Both the position numbers and the translations under genes were made by a program. 64,000 nt of DNA from Thioalkalivibrio sulfidiphilus (GTDB lineage Bacteria; Pseudomonadota; Gammaproteobacteria; Ectothiorhodospirales; Ectothiorhodospiraceae): positions 1 through 64,000 of the forward strand of contig NZ_KB898937.1 of the NCBI RefSeq assembly GCF_000377945.1, read 5' to 3'. Shown here one piece after another: positions 36,136-43,598 of this stretch. Within the stretch, counting starts at the first letter, position 1. Each line of letters opens with the position of its first letter. The notes beneath the pieces were generated by a model. It did no database searches and had not been told where the DNA came from. It was given only the letters and a program-made list of their open reading frames with translations.

Positions 36136-36904
36136 GATGCGCCGCGTTCACCAGCGCCCTGAACAGCCCCTGCTGACTGCGCTTCTGGGGCAGGTACTCC
36201 GGGTGCCACTGCACGCCGATGGCGAAGCGCCGCCCGGTGTGCTCCACCGCCTGGATCACCCCATTGGCCTCCCGGGCCACCACCCGCAGGCCTTCGCCCA
36301 GCCGGTCCACGCCCTGGTCGTGCAGGGCATTCACGGGGCAGCGTTCGCAGCCCAGGATCTGCCGCAGCATGGAATCCGGCGCCAGGGCCACGGTCTTTCT
36401 CGGCAGCACGCTGCGGATCTGCGGATGCTCCTCGTGGAAACCCTCCAGCCCCTGGTGCAGGGAGCCGCCGCAGACCACGTTCATGAGCTGCATGCCCCGG
36501 CAGATGCCCAGCAGGGGCAGGTCCCGGTCCAGGGCGTCGCGGATCAGGGCCTGCTCCAGACGATCCCGGTCCGCATCCCCTTCCGGCGCATGGGTGAGCA
36601 GGGTGCGGCGCAGGGCCCACAGCAGCGGATAGACCAGCAGGCCCAGCAGGCGCTGACCCAAGCGCGGTTCGGCGGCCTCGTAGTCCTCCAGCAGGGTGTG
36701 GCGGTGGGCCCCGTAGAGCACCGGGTCCACGTCGGCGCCGCCGCCGATGATCAGGCCGTCGAGCCTGAGTTCCGCCCTCGGCCGGCGCGGGGTGATGCGC
36801 ACCGCCCGACCGCCGGCGCGGCGCACCGCCAACCAGGTGGCGTACCAGGCGGCCAGGCCGCCCCGGTCCGGGCCGGTGACGCCGATCAGGGGACGCTGGG
36901 ACAT
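36119..36904 (-). CDS. Class I glutamine amidotransferase-like hydrolase (peptidase C26)
   Basis: 261 residues with the GATase triad: Cys in LLGICRGMQLMN, and His/Glu in IGVQWHPEYL. This is the family of gamma-glutamyl-GABA hydrolase PuuD. It starts 1 bp after the amidoligase gene, so the two are one operon; this pairing is known in comparative genomics of amidoligases, where the hydrolase may reverse or edit the ligation. The last residues (QKCEV) and stop codon are encoded by a heptad repeat, so the native C-terminus was probably different. Confidence 0.88.
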   Translation of the reverse strand: MSQRPLIGVTGPDRGGLAAWYATWLAVRRAGGRAVRITPRRPRAELRLDGLIIGGGADVDPVLYGAHRHTLLEDYEAAEPRLGQRLLGLLVYPLLWALRRTLLTHAPEGDADRDRLEQALIRDALDRDLPLLGICRGMQLMNVVCGGSLHQGLEGFHEEHPQIRSVLPRKTVALAPDSMLRQILGCERCPVNALHDQGVDRLGEGLRVVAREANGVIQAVEHTGRRFAIGVQWHPEYLPQKRSQQGLFRALVNAAHQKCEV

Positions 36905-36905
36905 G

Positions 36906-37895
36906 TCAGTCCTGGAACAGCTCGACGAGGGCCGAGCGCCAGCGGTCGCCGATGCGCCCCAGGGCATGGCCCGGCGAGGCCAGGACCTCCTCGGACAGGG
37001 CCGCGAGACGTTCGTGATCGTCGGCCAGGCGCTCCACCGCCACCCAGTCGTTCCAGGGCAGGGCCAGGCTCCAGTCCGGCTCGTCGATCTGGCAGTTGGG
37101 CAGGCGGTAGTGGAAGGCCGGGCGGGGCTTGACCAGGTGACGCTCCACCGGCGCGGCCATCACCCGCGCCCTGTCCACGTGGGCGAACAGCGGCAGCATG
37201 TCCAGGGGCCTGTTGCGGGTGGGATTGTCGCGCAGGTAGTCGTCGATCAGCCCGGCCATGTCCGGGGCATAGTCATGCGCCAGGATGCGCCGGGCGTAGC
37301 GGCCGGGGAAAGGATTCACGTAGGGGGTGAAGCGCCGGGAGAGGTCCACCTCGCCCCGCTCCATGAGCCATTCATGGAGCAGCAGGAAGGCGCGCAGGAT
37401 GTCGCGCAGATAGCCGGGCTCCAGGCAGGCCGCCTCCACGTTGAGCTGCAGGCCGAAGGCGTAGAGCAGGGAGGCATGGGTGCCCAGGGCACCCTTGTGG
37501 CGCAGGGCCTCGCGCAGTTCGTCCAGTTCCGGCAGCGCCGTCCAGGGCACCGGCGGGGCCACCAGTTCGTGGGGCACCACCAAGCCGGCCAGGTCCGAGA
37601 GCACCTGGTCGAGCCCCGCCTCCGGGTCCACCTCCACCCCCAGGCGGCGCAGGAATTTCAGGTACTCCCGCTCCTTGAGCAGGTTGCTGTCCAACTCCAG
37701 CTGGAAGTCACCATGACGGGTCCCGCGCACATGCAACACGAAGGGGCTGTCGGACTCGATGCGCCCGCCGAAGGCCCGCTGCACCTCACGGGCCATGTCC
37801 GGCAGCGAGATCTGCGCCATCTCCATCTCCACGCCCACCCGGCGGATCTCGCCCTCGGCGGTGCGGGTCTCGGGGAGCTGCATGAAGCGCGTCAT
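36906..37895 (-). CDS. Amidoligase (COOH-NH2 ligase, glutamine-synthetase-like fold)
   Basis: 329 residues matching the Amidoligase_2 group: RRVGVEMEMAQI (G-x-E-x-E metal-binding start), HGDFQLELDSNLL, LGTHASLLYAFGLQLNVE and RFTPYVNPFPGRYARRIL. The family joins an amine to a carboxylate using ATP, and members make novel metabolites or modify peptides. Partner peptidase C26 gene follows. No transporter or carrier-peptide gene lies next to it, so the substrate is unknown. Confidence 0.88.
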   Translation of the reverse strand: MTRFMQLPETRTAEGEIRRVGVEMEMAQISLPDMAREVQRAFGGRIESDSPFVLHVRGTRHGDFQLELDSNLLKEREYLKFLRRLGVEVDPEAGLDQVLSDLAGLVVPHELVAPPVPWTALPELDELREALRHKGALGTHASLLYAFGLQLNVEAACLEPGYLRDILRAFLLLHEWLMERGEVDLSRRFTPYVNPFPGRYARRILAHDYAPDMAGLIDDYLRDNPTRNRPLDMLPLFAHVDRARVMAAPVERHLVKPRPAFHYRLPNCQIDEPDWSLALPWNDWVAVERLADDHERLAALSEEVLASPGHALGRIGDRWRSALVELFQD

Positions 37896-37919
37896 GGTGT
37901 CGGGGTCTCGATTCGGATC

Positions 37920-38087
37920 ATGCGCACCATACTAACAAGATCGCTGTTTCCTTCGCGTGATGCCGCCGACAGAGACCTGAACGTTAGCCGTGCCGGGAAG
38001 TCTCCGCAGCAATGCCACCATAACCGTGGCGAACCCCATAACCACAACAATAAACAACAACACCATCACCACCACGGACACCACTGA
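37920..38087 (+). CDS. Possible His-rich leader peptide
   Basis: A 55-codon frame starting MRTILTRSLF and ending in a run of five His codons, GHH and stop. Eleven of its codons are His, all in the last 23. An intrinsic terminator begins 27 bp after the stop. The organisation is that of an amino-acid operon attenuator (compare HisL), but no his gene follows, and the start has no strong ribosome site. The +1 frame over the same bases is Thr-rich (ITTT...TITTTDTT), as in thr leaders. Which frame, if any, is translated is unknown. Confidence 0.35.
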   Translation: MRTILTRSLFPSRDAADRDLNVSRAGKSPQQCHHNRGEPHNHNNKQQHHHHHGHH

Positions 38088-38113
38088 GGAGTCCCTGACG
38101 ATGCACAACCCTG

Positions 38114-38137
38114 ACGCCCCCTCGCGGGGCGTTTTTC
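38114..38137 (+). terminator. Orphan intrinsic terminator upstream of lutABC
   Basis: A 7-bp stem ACGCCCC/GGGGCGT with 5-nt loop followed by TTTTTC. No gene precedes it on the plus strand in the 414-bp divergent gap (37896-38309) except the putative leader, so a short transcript must start within the gap. Confidence 0.85.
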
Positions 38138-38166
38138 TTTGCTGTACTGGTAAAGCCAAAATCGCA

Positions 38167-38257
38167 CAACGCAAAGACGCGAAGACGCAAAGGAACGCAA
38201 AATGTCTCCTTGATAAAAAACCTTTGCGTTCCTTTGCGTCTTCGCGTCTTTGCGTTG
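38167..38257. repeat. Perfect 35-bp inverted octad repeat
   Basis: Arms 38167-38201 and 38223-38257 are perfectly complementary over 35 bp with a 21-nt loop, built from CGCAAAGN/CGCGAAGN 8-bp units. It lies between the orphan terminator and the lutA start. Confidence 0.92.
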
Positions 38258-38309
38258 AATGCTTTCAAACCATGTTTATTCGGTATGCCCCAAGGCCTAA
38301 TATGGGCCC

Positions 38310-39086
38310 ATGACACCATCCCCCAAACCGCGCGTCGCGCTGTTCGTCACCTGCCTGGTGGATCTGTACCGCCCCGCAGTGGGCTTTGCCGCCGTGAAGC
38401 TGCTGGAGGATGCCGGCTGCCAGGTGTCGGTGCCCGACGCCCAGACCTGCTGCGGGCAGCCCGCCTACAACAGCGGCGACAACGCCAGCGCCGCCGCCCT
38501 CGCCCGACAGGTGATCGAGGCCTTCGAGGGCTACGACTACACCGTGCTGCCCTCCGGCTCCTGCGCCGGCATGATCCAGTACTTCCCGCGCCTGTTCGAC
38601 ACCGAACCGGACTGGAAGGCCCGCGCCCAGGCATTGGCGGACAGGACCCATGAGCTGATGAGCTTCCTCACCGACGTGTGCGGTGTCGAATCGGTGTCCG
38701 CCCGCTACCCCGAGAGGGTCACCTACCACGACAGCTGCTCCGGCCTGCGCCAGCTGGGCATCAAGCAGCAGCCGCGCACACTGCTTGCCAGCGTCGATGG
38801 CCTCAAGCTCGAAGAGATGAACGACGCGGAGGTCTGCTGCGGTTTCGGCGGCACCTTCTGCGTGAAGTACCCGGAGATCTCCGGGCGCATGGTGGATGAC
38901 AAGTCACACAACATCACCGCCACCGGCGCCAGCACCGTGCTGGGCGGCGACCTCGGCTGCCTGCTCAACATCGCCGGCCGCCTCAAGGCCACAGGAAGCC
39001 CCGTGAAGGTGCGCCACGCCGCCGAGGTGCTGGCCGGGATGACGGACCTTCCGGGACTTGGGGACCCGGAAGGTCGTGAGGGGTGA
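38310..39086 (+). CDS. lutA: Lactate utilisation protein LutA/LldE (CCG-domain)
   Basis: 258 residues with two cysteine-rich CCG domains (TCCGQPAYNSG and VCCGFGGTFCVKYPEIS), which bind Fe-S or heterodisulfide-type centres. With LutB and LutC it forms the L-lactate oxidising complex, feeding electrons to the quinone pool. The last codons and stop lie in a GTGAGGG heptad repeat. Followed by lutB after 71 bp. Confidence 0.95.
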   Translation: MTPSPKPRVALFVTCLVDLYRPAVGFAAVKLLEDAGCQVSVPDAQTCCGQPAYNSGDNASAAALARQVIEAFEGYDYTVLPSGSCAGMIQYFPRLFDTEPDWKARAQALADRTHELMSFLTDVCGVESVSARYPERVTYHDSCSGLRQLGIKQQPRTLLASVDGLKLEEMNDAEVCCGFGGTFCVKYPEISGRMVDDKSHNITATGASTVLGGDLGCLLNIAGRLKATGSPVKVRHAAEVLAGMTDLPGLGDPEGREG

Positions 39087-39152
39087 GGGGGCAGGAGTGA
39101 GGTACTACCACCTAACTCCAAACGACTATCGCCTAACGCCTAACCCCTAACG
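39073..39152. repeat. Heptad arrays (GTGAGGN and GTTAGGN families)
   Basis: 39076-39103 holds GTGAGGG, GTGAGGG, GGCAGGA, GTGAGGT. 39104-39152 on the minus strand holds GTTAGGG, GTTAGGC, GTTAGGC, GATAGTC, GTTTGGA, GTTAGGT. Both sit in the lutA-lutB gap; the first includes the lutA stop codon. Confidence 0.8.
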
Positions 39153-39157
39153 AGCCC

Positions 39158-40585
39158 ATGCACAACGCCCGAAGTCACGAATTCATGACCCGCGCCGTGG
39201 AGGCCCTCCACGACGAGACCCTGCGCACGGCGCTTGGCCGTGCCAAAGATGGTTTCGTGCTCAAGCGCCGGCTGGCCTTCGACGCCCTGCCCGAATACGA
39301 GCAGTTGCGCGACCGGTCCGTGGCGATCAAGAACCACACCCTGGAACACCTGGACCACTACCTGGAACGTTACGAGCAGGCGGTCATCCGCCAGGGCGGG
39401 CAGGTGCACTGGGCGGAGAACGCCGAGGACGCCCAGCGCATCGTGGTGGAGATCTGCCGCAAGGCGGGCGCGAAGAGCGTCACCAAGGGCAAGTCCATGG
39501 TGGGCGAAGAGGTCGGCGTGAACGCCGCCCTGGAAGCGGCGGGCATGGAGGTGGTGGAGACGGATCTGGGCGAATACATCATCCAGCTTGCCGGCGAACC
39601 ACCCAGCCACATCATCGCGCCGGCCGTGCACAAGACCAAGGGCCAGATCTCTGACCTGTTCCACGAACACCACGCCAAGTATGGACTGACGAAACGGCTC
39701 ACCGAGATCCCCGACATCGTCAACGAGGCCCGCCAGGTACTGCGCCAGAAGTACCTGGATGCGGACGTGGGCATCACCGGCGCCAACTTCCTCATCGCCG
39801 AGACCGGCTCCAACATCATCGTCACCAACGAGGGCAACGGCGATCTCACCAACACCCTGCCCCGGGTACACATTGTCACCGCCGGCATCGAGAAGGTGGT
39901 GCCCACACTGGAAGACGCCACCACGCTCCTTCGTCTGCTGGCCCGCAGCGCCACCGGCCAGCAGATCACCAGCTACACAACGCTGTCCACCGGCCCGCGC
40001 CGGGAAGCCGATTTTGATGGCCCCGAGGCGTATCACGTGGTGCTGGTGGACAACGGTCGCAGCGCCATGCTCAGGGACGAGTTCCGCGAGATGCTGCGCT
40101 GCATCCGCTGCGGCGCCTGCATGAACCACTGCCCCGTGTACGGCGCCATCGGCGGCCACGCCTACGGCTGGGTCTACCCCGGCCCCATGGGCTCGGTGCT
40201 CACCCCCCTGACCATCGGCCTGCGCGAGGCCAAAGACCTGCCCAACGCCTGCACCCTCAACGGCCGCTGCGCCGAGGTCTGCCCGGTACGCATCCCCCTG
40301 CCCGACCTGCTGCGCACCCTGCGCCACCGGCAGTTCCAGCACCATATCGGCACCCGCCGCGCCCGCTGGGCCCTGGGCCTCTGGTCCTGGCTCGCCCGGC
40401 GCCCGGGGCTTTATCACGGCATCACCCGATGGCAGGCGCGCGCGCTCAAGTGGCTTTCCGGCAGAACCGGACGGCTCAAGGCCGTGCCCCTGGCCGGTCA
40501 CTGGTTCAAGGGTGGCCGCGTGCTGCCCGCCCCCCAGGGCGAGACCTTCATGGACGCCTGGCGGCGCCGGGAGAAGCAGTCATGA
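39158..40585 (+). CDS. lutB: Lactate utilisation Fe-S protein LutB
   Basis: 475 residues: an N-terminal LUD domain (about 60-290, including KGKSMVGEEVGVN and TGANFLIAETGSNIIVTNEGNGDLT) and two 4Fe-4S clusters in CIRCGACMNHCPVYG and CTLNGRCAEVCPVRIP. The second cluster motif has one variant spacing residue (C-x5-C). A C-terminal membrane-associating helical region follows. The stop overlaps the lutC start. Confidence 0.95.
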   Translation: MHNARSHEFMTRAVEALHDETLRTALGRAKDGFVLKRRLAFDALPEYEQLRDRSVAIKNHTLEHLDHYLERYEQAVIRQGGQVHWAENAEDAQRIVVEICRKAGAKSVTKGKSMVGEEVGVNAALEAAGMEVVETDLGEYIIQLAGEPPSHIIAPAVHKTKGQISDLFHEHHAKYGLTKRLTEIPDIVNEARQVLRQKYLDADVGITGANFLIAETGSNIIVTNEGNGDLTNTLPRVHIVTAGIEKVVPTLEDATTLLRLLARSATGQQITSYTTLSTGPRREADFDGPEAYHVVLVDNGRSAMLRDEFREMLRCIRCGACMNHCPVYGAIGGHAYGWVYPGPMGSVLTPLTIGLREAKDLPNACTLNGRCAEVCPVRIPLPDLLRTLRHRQFQHHIGTRRARWALGLWSWLARRPGLYHGITRWQARALKWLSGRTGRLKAVPLAGHWFKGGRVLPAPQGETFMDAWRRREKQS

Positions 40586-41256
40586 GCGCCGCCCGAGACA
40601 AGATCCTCGCCAGGATTCGCACAGGCCTCGGCCGCGGCACCTTGCCCCGCGAATCCAGAGAGGCCCTCGACGCCCGCCTGGACGGCGCGTTCAAACCGGA
40701 CGAACCCCTGCGCCCGCGCCTGCCCGACAAGCCACTCGCCGCGCTGTTCCGTGAACGCCTGGAATCCGTCGCCGGCACGCTACAGACCCTGCACGGCGAG
40801 CCCTACATCCCCGGCGCCGTGGCGACCTACCACGCCAGCCGACAGGTCACGGGCCCCATCGCCGTCGCCCCATCGCTGCAGGATCTCGACTGGTCCGCCA
40901 CCGGCCTTGAACCCCGCTTCGGCCGCAGCCACGGCGAGGAACTGCTGTGCGTCAGCCGCGCCTTCTGCGCCATCGCCGAGACCGGCACCCTGGTCCTGCT
41001 CTCCGGTCCCGAAAACCCCACCACGCTTAACTTCCTGCCAGACCACCACTTGGTGGTCCTGGATGCCGCGGACGTGGTGAGTCACATCGAGGATGCCTGG
41101 GCCCGCATCCGCACCCGGGATGCCGACTGGCCGCGCACGGTGAACCTGATCACCGGCCCTTCCCGCACCGCCGACGTGGAACAGACCATCCAGTTGGGGG
41201 CCCATGGGCCGAGGAGCCTGCATGTGCTGCTCATCAATTCACCACGCAGAAGTTAA
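40582..41256 (+). CDS. lutC: Lactate utilisation protein LutC (LUD family)
   Basis: 224 residues of the LUD/DUF162 family with FCAIAETGTLVLLSGPENPTTLNFLPDHHLVVLDAADVV and the end motif NLITGPSRTADVEQTIQLGAHGPRSLHVLLI. The ATGA overlap couples it to lutB. The lactate permease expected with this operon is found 5.6 kb further on, after the accessory segment. Confidence 0.95.
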   Translation: MSAARDKILARIRTGLGRGTLPRESREALDARLDGAFKPDEPLRPRLPDKPLAALFRERLESVAGTLQTLHGEPYIPGAVATYHASRQVTGPIAVAPSLQDLDWSATGLEPRFGRSHGEELLCVSRAFCAIAETGTLVLLSGPENPTTLNFLPDHHLVVLDAADVVSHIEDAWARIRTRDADWPRTVNLITGPSRTADVEQTIQLGAHGPRSLHVLLINSPRRS

Positions 41257-41328
41257 CCCACAAGAAGGCCATACTAGGCGCCATATTTATGTATGGCACA
41301 CTGACTGGCGCTCTGCTATGTTCTCAGC

Positions 41329-41617
41329 ATGGGCAAGGACAGCTTTGAATGGGATCCCGGGAAGGATCTGATCAACCAGGCGAAACATCAGGTTTCGTTC
41401 GCCGAAGCCCAGTACGCATTCTGACCCTCGGCGCGTGATCGCCGAGGACCTGTCACACAGCCAGGGGGAGAAACGCTATTTCTGCTTCGGCAAGGTCCCG
41501 GATGGCATCCTGACTGTCCGCTTCACATACCGCCACGGGCTGATCCGAATCATCGGCGCAGGCTACTGGCGCAAAGGCAAACAGATCTATGAGCGCGAAA
41601 ACCAAATACACCGATGA
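41329..41617 (+). pseudogene. brnT: Frameshifted BrnT toxin
   Basis: The first 31 codons read MGKDSFEWDPGKDLINQAKHQVSFAEAQYAF then TGA. The rest of a typical BrnT (DPRRVIAEDLSHSQGEKRYFCFGKV...GYWRKGKQIYERENQIH) continues in another frame to 41617. Two bases appear lost at the junction (the family has a Leu codon there). The toxin is therefore inactive unless frameshifting restores it. The antitoxin gene overlaps the 3' end. Confidence 0.85.
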
Positions 41618-41828
41618 AGCCATTGGCCCCGTCAAGGTCATCCCTGACTTCCTGCCGCCACCGGAAGAGCTTGTTTTCAAGGAAGACACCGTCAAGGTGA
41701 CTATCGCCCTGAGCAGGGAAAGCGTGGAATTCTTCAAACGCGAGGCGCGCAAACACGATACTCAATATCAGAAAATGATTCGCCGACTTCTGGATGCCTA
41801 CACAGCGGCCCATAGCAAGGCGACGTAA
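41589..41828 (+). CDS. brnA: BrnA antitoxin
   Basis: 79 residues typical of BrnA: a flexible N-terminus and the ribbon-helix-helix region KVTIALSRESVEFFKREARKHDTQYQKMIRRLLDAYTAAH. It normally neutralises BrnT and represses the operon. It is intact while its toxin is broken, a usual decay order for toxin-antitoxin pairs. Confidence 0.88.
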   Translation: MSAKTKYTDEAIGPVKVIPDFLPPPEELVFKEDTVKVTIALSRESVEFFKREARKHDTQYQKMIRRLLDAYTAAHSKAT

Positions 41829-41894
41829 GTCGAGAAGATCGCCAAAGTCCGGCTCGAAGACGATGATACGGTCATTCTCGCTTGACATATGACA

Positions 41895-41942
41895 ACGGTT
41901 TTGGGCATCGATAATTCTGGATTGTGGATGCCCCCAAACCGT
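41895..41942. repeat. Hairpin upstream of the GIY-YIG gene
   Basis: Inverted repeat ACGGTTTTGGGCATC / GATGCCCCCAAACCGT with about two mismatches and a 17-nt loop, ending 19 bp before the GIY-YIG start codon. It could be an operator or part of the left recombination boundary. Confidence 0.4.
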
Positions 41943-41961
41943 CCACTACCAGGAAGAATGC

Positions 41962-42810
41962 GTGCCAACAGCAACTCTTAAAATATTTCTTGCATACGGC
42001 GACCCCAAAAGGCTGCGCACTGCCGAACTATCAAATTGGACCGGGAAAGCTGTTTCTGGACCTCGGAGTGAATTCGATAAGGTACTGGAGCGCGAGGAGT
42101 CACAAGGATCAGGTGTTTACTTCCTATCTGGCACTGACCCCGAGACTAACAAGAGCGCGATTTATATCGGCGAAGCGGAATGCATCAAGGATCGCGTGAA
42201 ATCTCATCTATCCAGAGACTTCTGGAATAACATCACGCTCTTTGTCACCAAGGACGAGAATCTGACCAAGGCGCACATTAAGTATCTGGAAGGTCGATTG
42301 ATTGATATTGCGCGCTCTACAGAACGGTCTATTGTGATGAACAGCCAAAGCAGTGGCGCAAGGCTACCAGAGTCAGACCGTGAAGATATGGAAATATTTC
42401 TTGAAAAAATGCAACAGGTGCTTCCGGTTCTTGGGGTAGAGGCATTTCTGGACAAATCCTCATCCACAGCACATGGAAAACAAAGAACGGATTTCCTTAA
42501 CTGCAACATCAAGGGGCTAACTGCAACCGGCTATTTGACGCCTAATGGGATTGTTGTGCTCAAAGGTTCCCAGGCTGTTCTGGAGGAGCGCGCCTCCGCC
42601 CAGAAATGGCCAAGCGTTTTAGTGCAGCGTAAGAAGCTTATTGAGGACGGCGCGCTTATTGAGAAAGACGGTGCTTACGTCTTCGCAAAGGATATCGAGT
42701 TCACAAGCCCAAGTTCGGCTGCAGCCACGATTCATGGTGGTAGCGCTAACGGGTTAACAGCGTGGGTAAATAAGGATGGGATTCCGCTTAAGCAGCTGCA
42801 AAACGTATAA
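41962..42810 (+). CDS. GIY-YIG nuclease domain protein with C-terminal DUF4357
   Basis: 282 residues. The GIY-YIG signature is spread as GVYFLSGT...SAIYIGEAE...DRVKSHL with the catalytic Glu likely in YLEGRLI. The C-terminal part (about 190-280; GIVVLKGSQAVLEERASAQKWPSVLVQRKKLIEDG) matches DUF4357. GTG start with AGGAAGAA upstream. Codon use is visibly less GC-rich than the flanking lut genes, indicating recent acquisition. Its stop codon lies inside a candidate attC site. Such proteins occur near restriction or defence loci, but role is unknown. Confidence 0.85.
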   Translation: MPTATLKIFLAYGDPKRLRTAELSNWTGKAVSGPRSEFDKVLEREESQGSGVYFLSGTDPETNKSAIYIGEAECIKDRVKSHLSRDFWNNITLFVTKDENLTKAHIKYLEGRLIDIARSTERSIVMNSQSSGARLPESDREDMEIFLEKMQQVLPVLGVEAFLDKSSSTAHGKQRTDFLNCNIKGLTATGYLTPNGIVVLKGSQAVLEERASAQKWPSVLVQRKKLIEDGALIEKDGAYVFAKDIEFTSPSSAAATIHGGSANGLTAWVNKDGIPLKQLQNV

Positions 42811-42877
42811 CAAGTCGCTCGTTCGGGCGCAAACCACGCTGCGCTTTGTTTGCGCCGCACAGCTTCATCGTTATGGG
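42804..42877 (+). other. Candidate integron attC recombination site
   Basis: Starts with R''-like GTATAAC (42805-42811) and ends with R'-like GTTATGG (42870-42876), the form of attC cores. Between them GGCGCAAAC and GTTTGCGCC pair to form the folded arm, with intervening unpaired bases. The GIY-YIG stop codon falls inside the left core and the parE stop codon begins at the cut point (G|TT at 42870/42871), as expected for cassette boundaries. No integrase gene is present. Confidence 0.55.
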
Positions 42878-43182
42878 GTGAGCCGCTTTCGCCAATAGCC
42901 GGGTTTACGAGCATGGTGCGCAAATGCAACTACCGTGATCGTTTGCTGGTTCTGAACGGCGATGAGAGAGAAAGGAAATCTATGGAGAATGAGCTTCTTC
43001 GCACCCATTCCAGCCGCCTCTCCTGTCACCGGAGTAACCGGTGGATTTGGCTCCTTGAGAAGCTGCGTTGCGTGCTCAAAGGCATCTATCAGTCGTTCAC
43101 CGAGCCCGGATTCTTCCTTCTCGTACCAGGCCGCGGCTTCTTCCAACTCTCGGGCAGCTTCCCTGCTGACTTTTACTTCCAA
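42871..43182 (-). CDS. RelE/ParE-family toxin
   Basis: 103 residues with the ParE fold: VKVSREAARELEEAAAWYEKEESGLGERLIDAFEHA and LILHRFPFSLIAVQNQQTITVVAFAHHARKPGYWRKR. Likely targets gyrase or mRNA, as family members differ. It is separated from the antitoxin gene by 2 bp and lies in reverse orientation to the surrounding genes. Its stop codon is formed by the first bases of the presumed integron cassette. Confidence 0.88.
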   Translation of the reverse strand: MEVKVSREAARELEEAAAWYEKEESGLGERLIDAFEHATQLLKEPNPPVTPVTGEAAGMGAKKLILHRFPFSLIAVQNQQTITVVAFAHHARKPGYWRKRLTP

Positions 43183-43184
43183 AA

Positions 43185-43424
43185 TCAGTCCCTTATGCGT
43201 GCTCTTGCGAGGGCAAGAACCTCATCGACATCAAGCAACTCGGCTTTCCCAGACTCTATCTCATTGATTCGACGGCAAATTTCAATATCCCAGGCTTCGG
43301 CCGCATCATGTTCCGCTGGACCGTCCAAACTTGCCACTAAGTCTCGGGCCAATTTTGCCCGATCCCTCTCGGAGAGGGTCATGGCAGCGTCCTTGAGGGC
43401 CTCGAGTTCGACCGTACGCATCAT
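43185..43424 (-). CDS. Addiction-module antitoxin (TIGR02574-like)
   Basis: 79 residues: MRTVELEALKDAAMTLSERDRAKLARDLVASLDGP...EICRRINEIESGKAELLDVDEVLALARARI, matching the short antitoxins that pair with ParE-like toxins. Start at the ATG pair 43424/43421; longer in-frame starts up to 43535 are not family-like. First gene of the toxin operon. Confidence 0.85.
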   Translation of the reverse strand: MMRTVELEALKDAAMTLSERDRAKLARDLVASLDGPAEHDAAEAWDIEICRRINEIESGKAELLDVDEVLALARARIRD

Positions 43425-43471
43425 TTTGTTCCGCGAGGGTGGGTAATAAGGAAATGATGCAGAAAGATACA

Positions 43472-43480
43472 CCCCATAAC
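43472..43480 (+). other. Candidate attC left core of the second cassette
   Basis: CCCCATAAC is followed by AAGGGAAGCC. Its first eight bases are the exact complement of TTATGGGG at the presumed cassette start (42871-42878), which is what an integron cassette requires. A matching right half could not be found downstream, so this site may be decayed. Confidence 0.4.
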
Positions 43481-43598
43481 AAGGGAAGCCACTCTGACGC
43501 CAATGCCCATGGGACATCGGAGTCATGACTCCCATTGCACATCCACTGACACCGAGAATGCTCCTTTGTATGTTTGATTCTTGAGAGGAATGGAAGCC

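Noticed and set aside
37932-38174. Minus-strand frame rich in Val/Leu/Ile (ilv-leader-like)
   Set aside because: It is the complement of the His/Thr-rich stretch, has no terminator in the right direction and no branched-chain gene downstream.
38167-38257. CRISPR array
   Set aside because: Units are 8 bp with no spacers and form a palindrome; there are no cas genes in the window. The same holds for all other repeat arrays.
38101-38313. Small frame with a GGAG site starting MHNPDAPSRGVFL
   Set aside because: It translates straight through the terminator hairpin and the octad repeat, giving repeat-coded residues; no sign of a real protein.
43474-43598. Complete second attC site after the toxin-antitoxin pair
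   Set aside because: Only the left core is convincing; no GTTRRRY-type right core or complementary arm follows within 120 bp, so only the left core is annotated.
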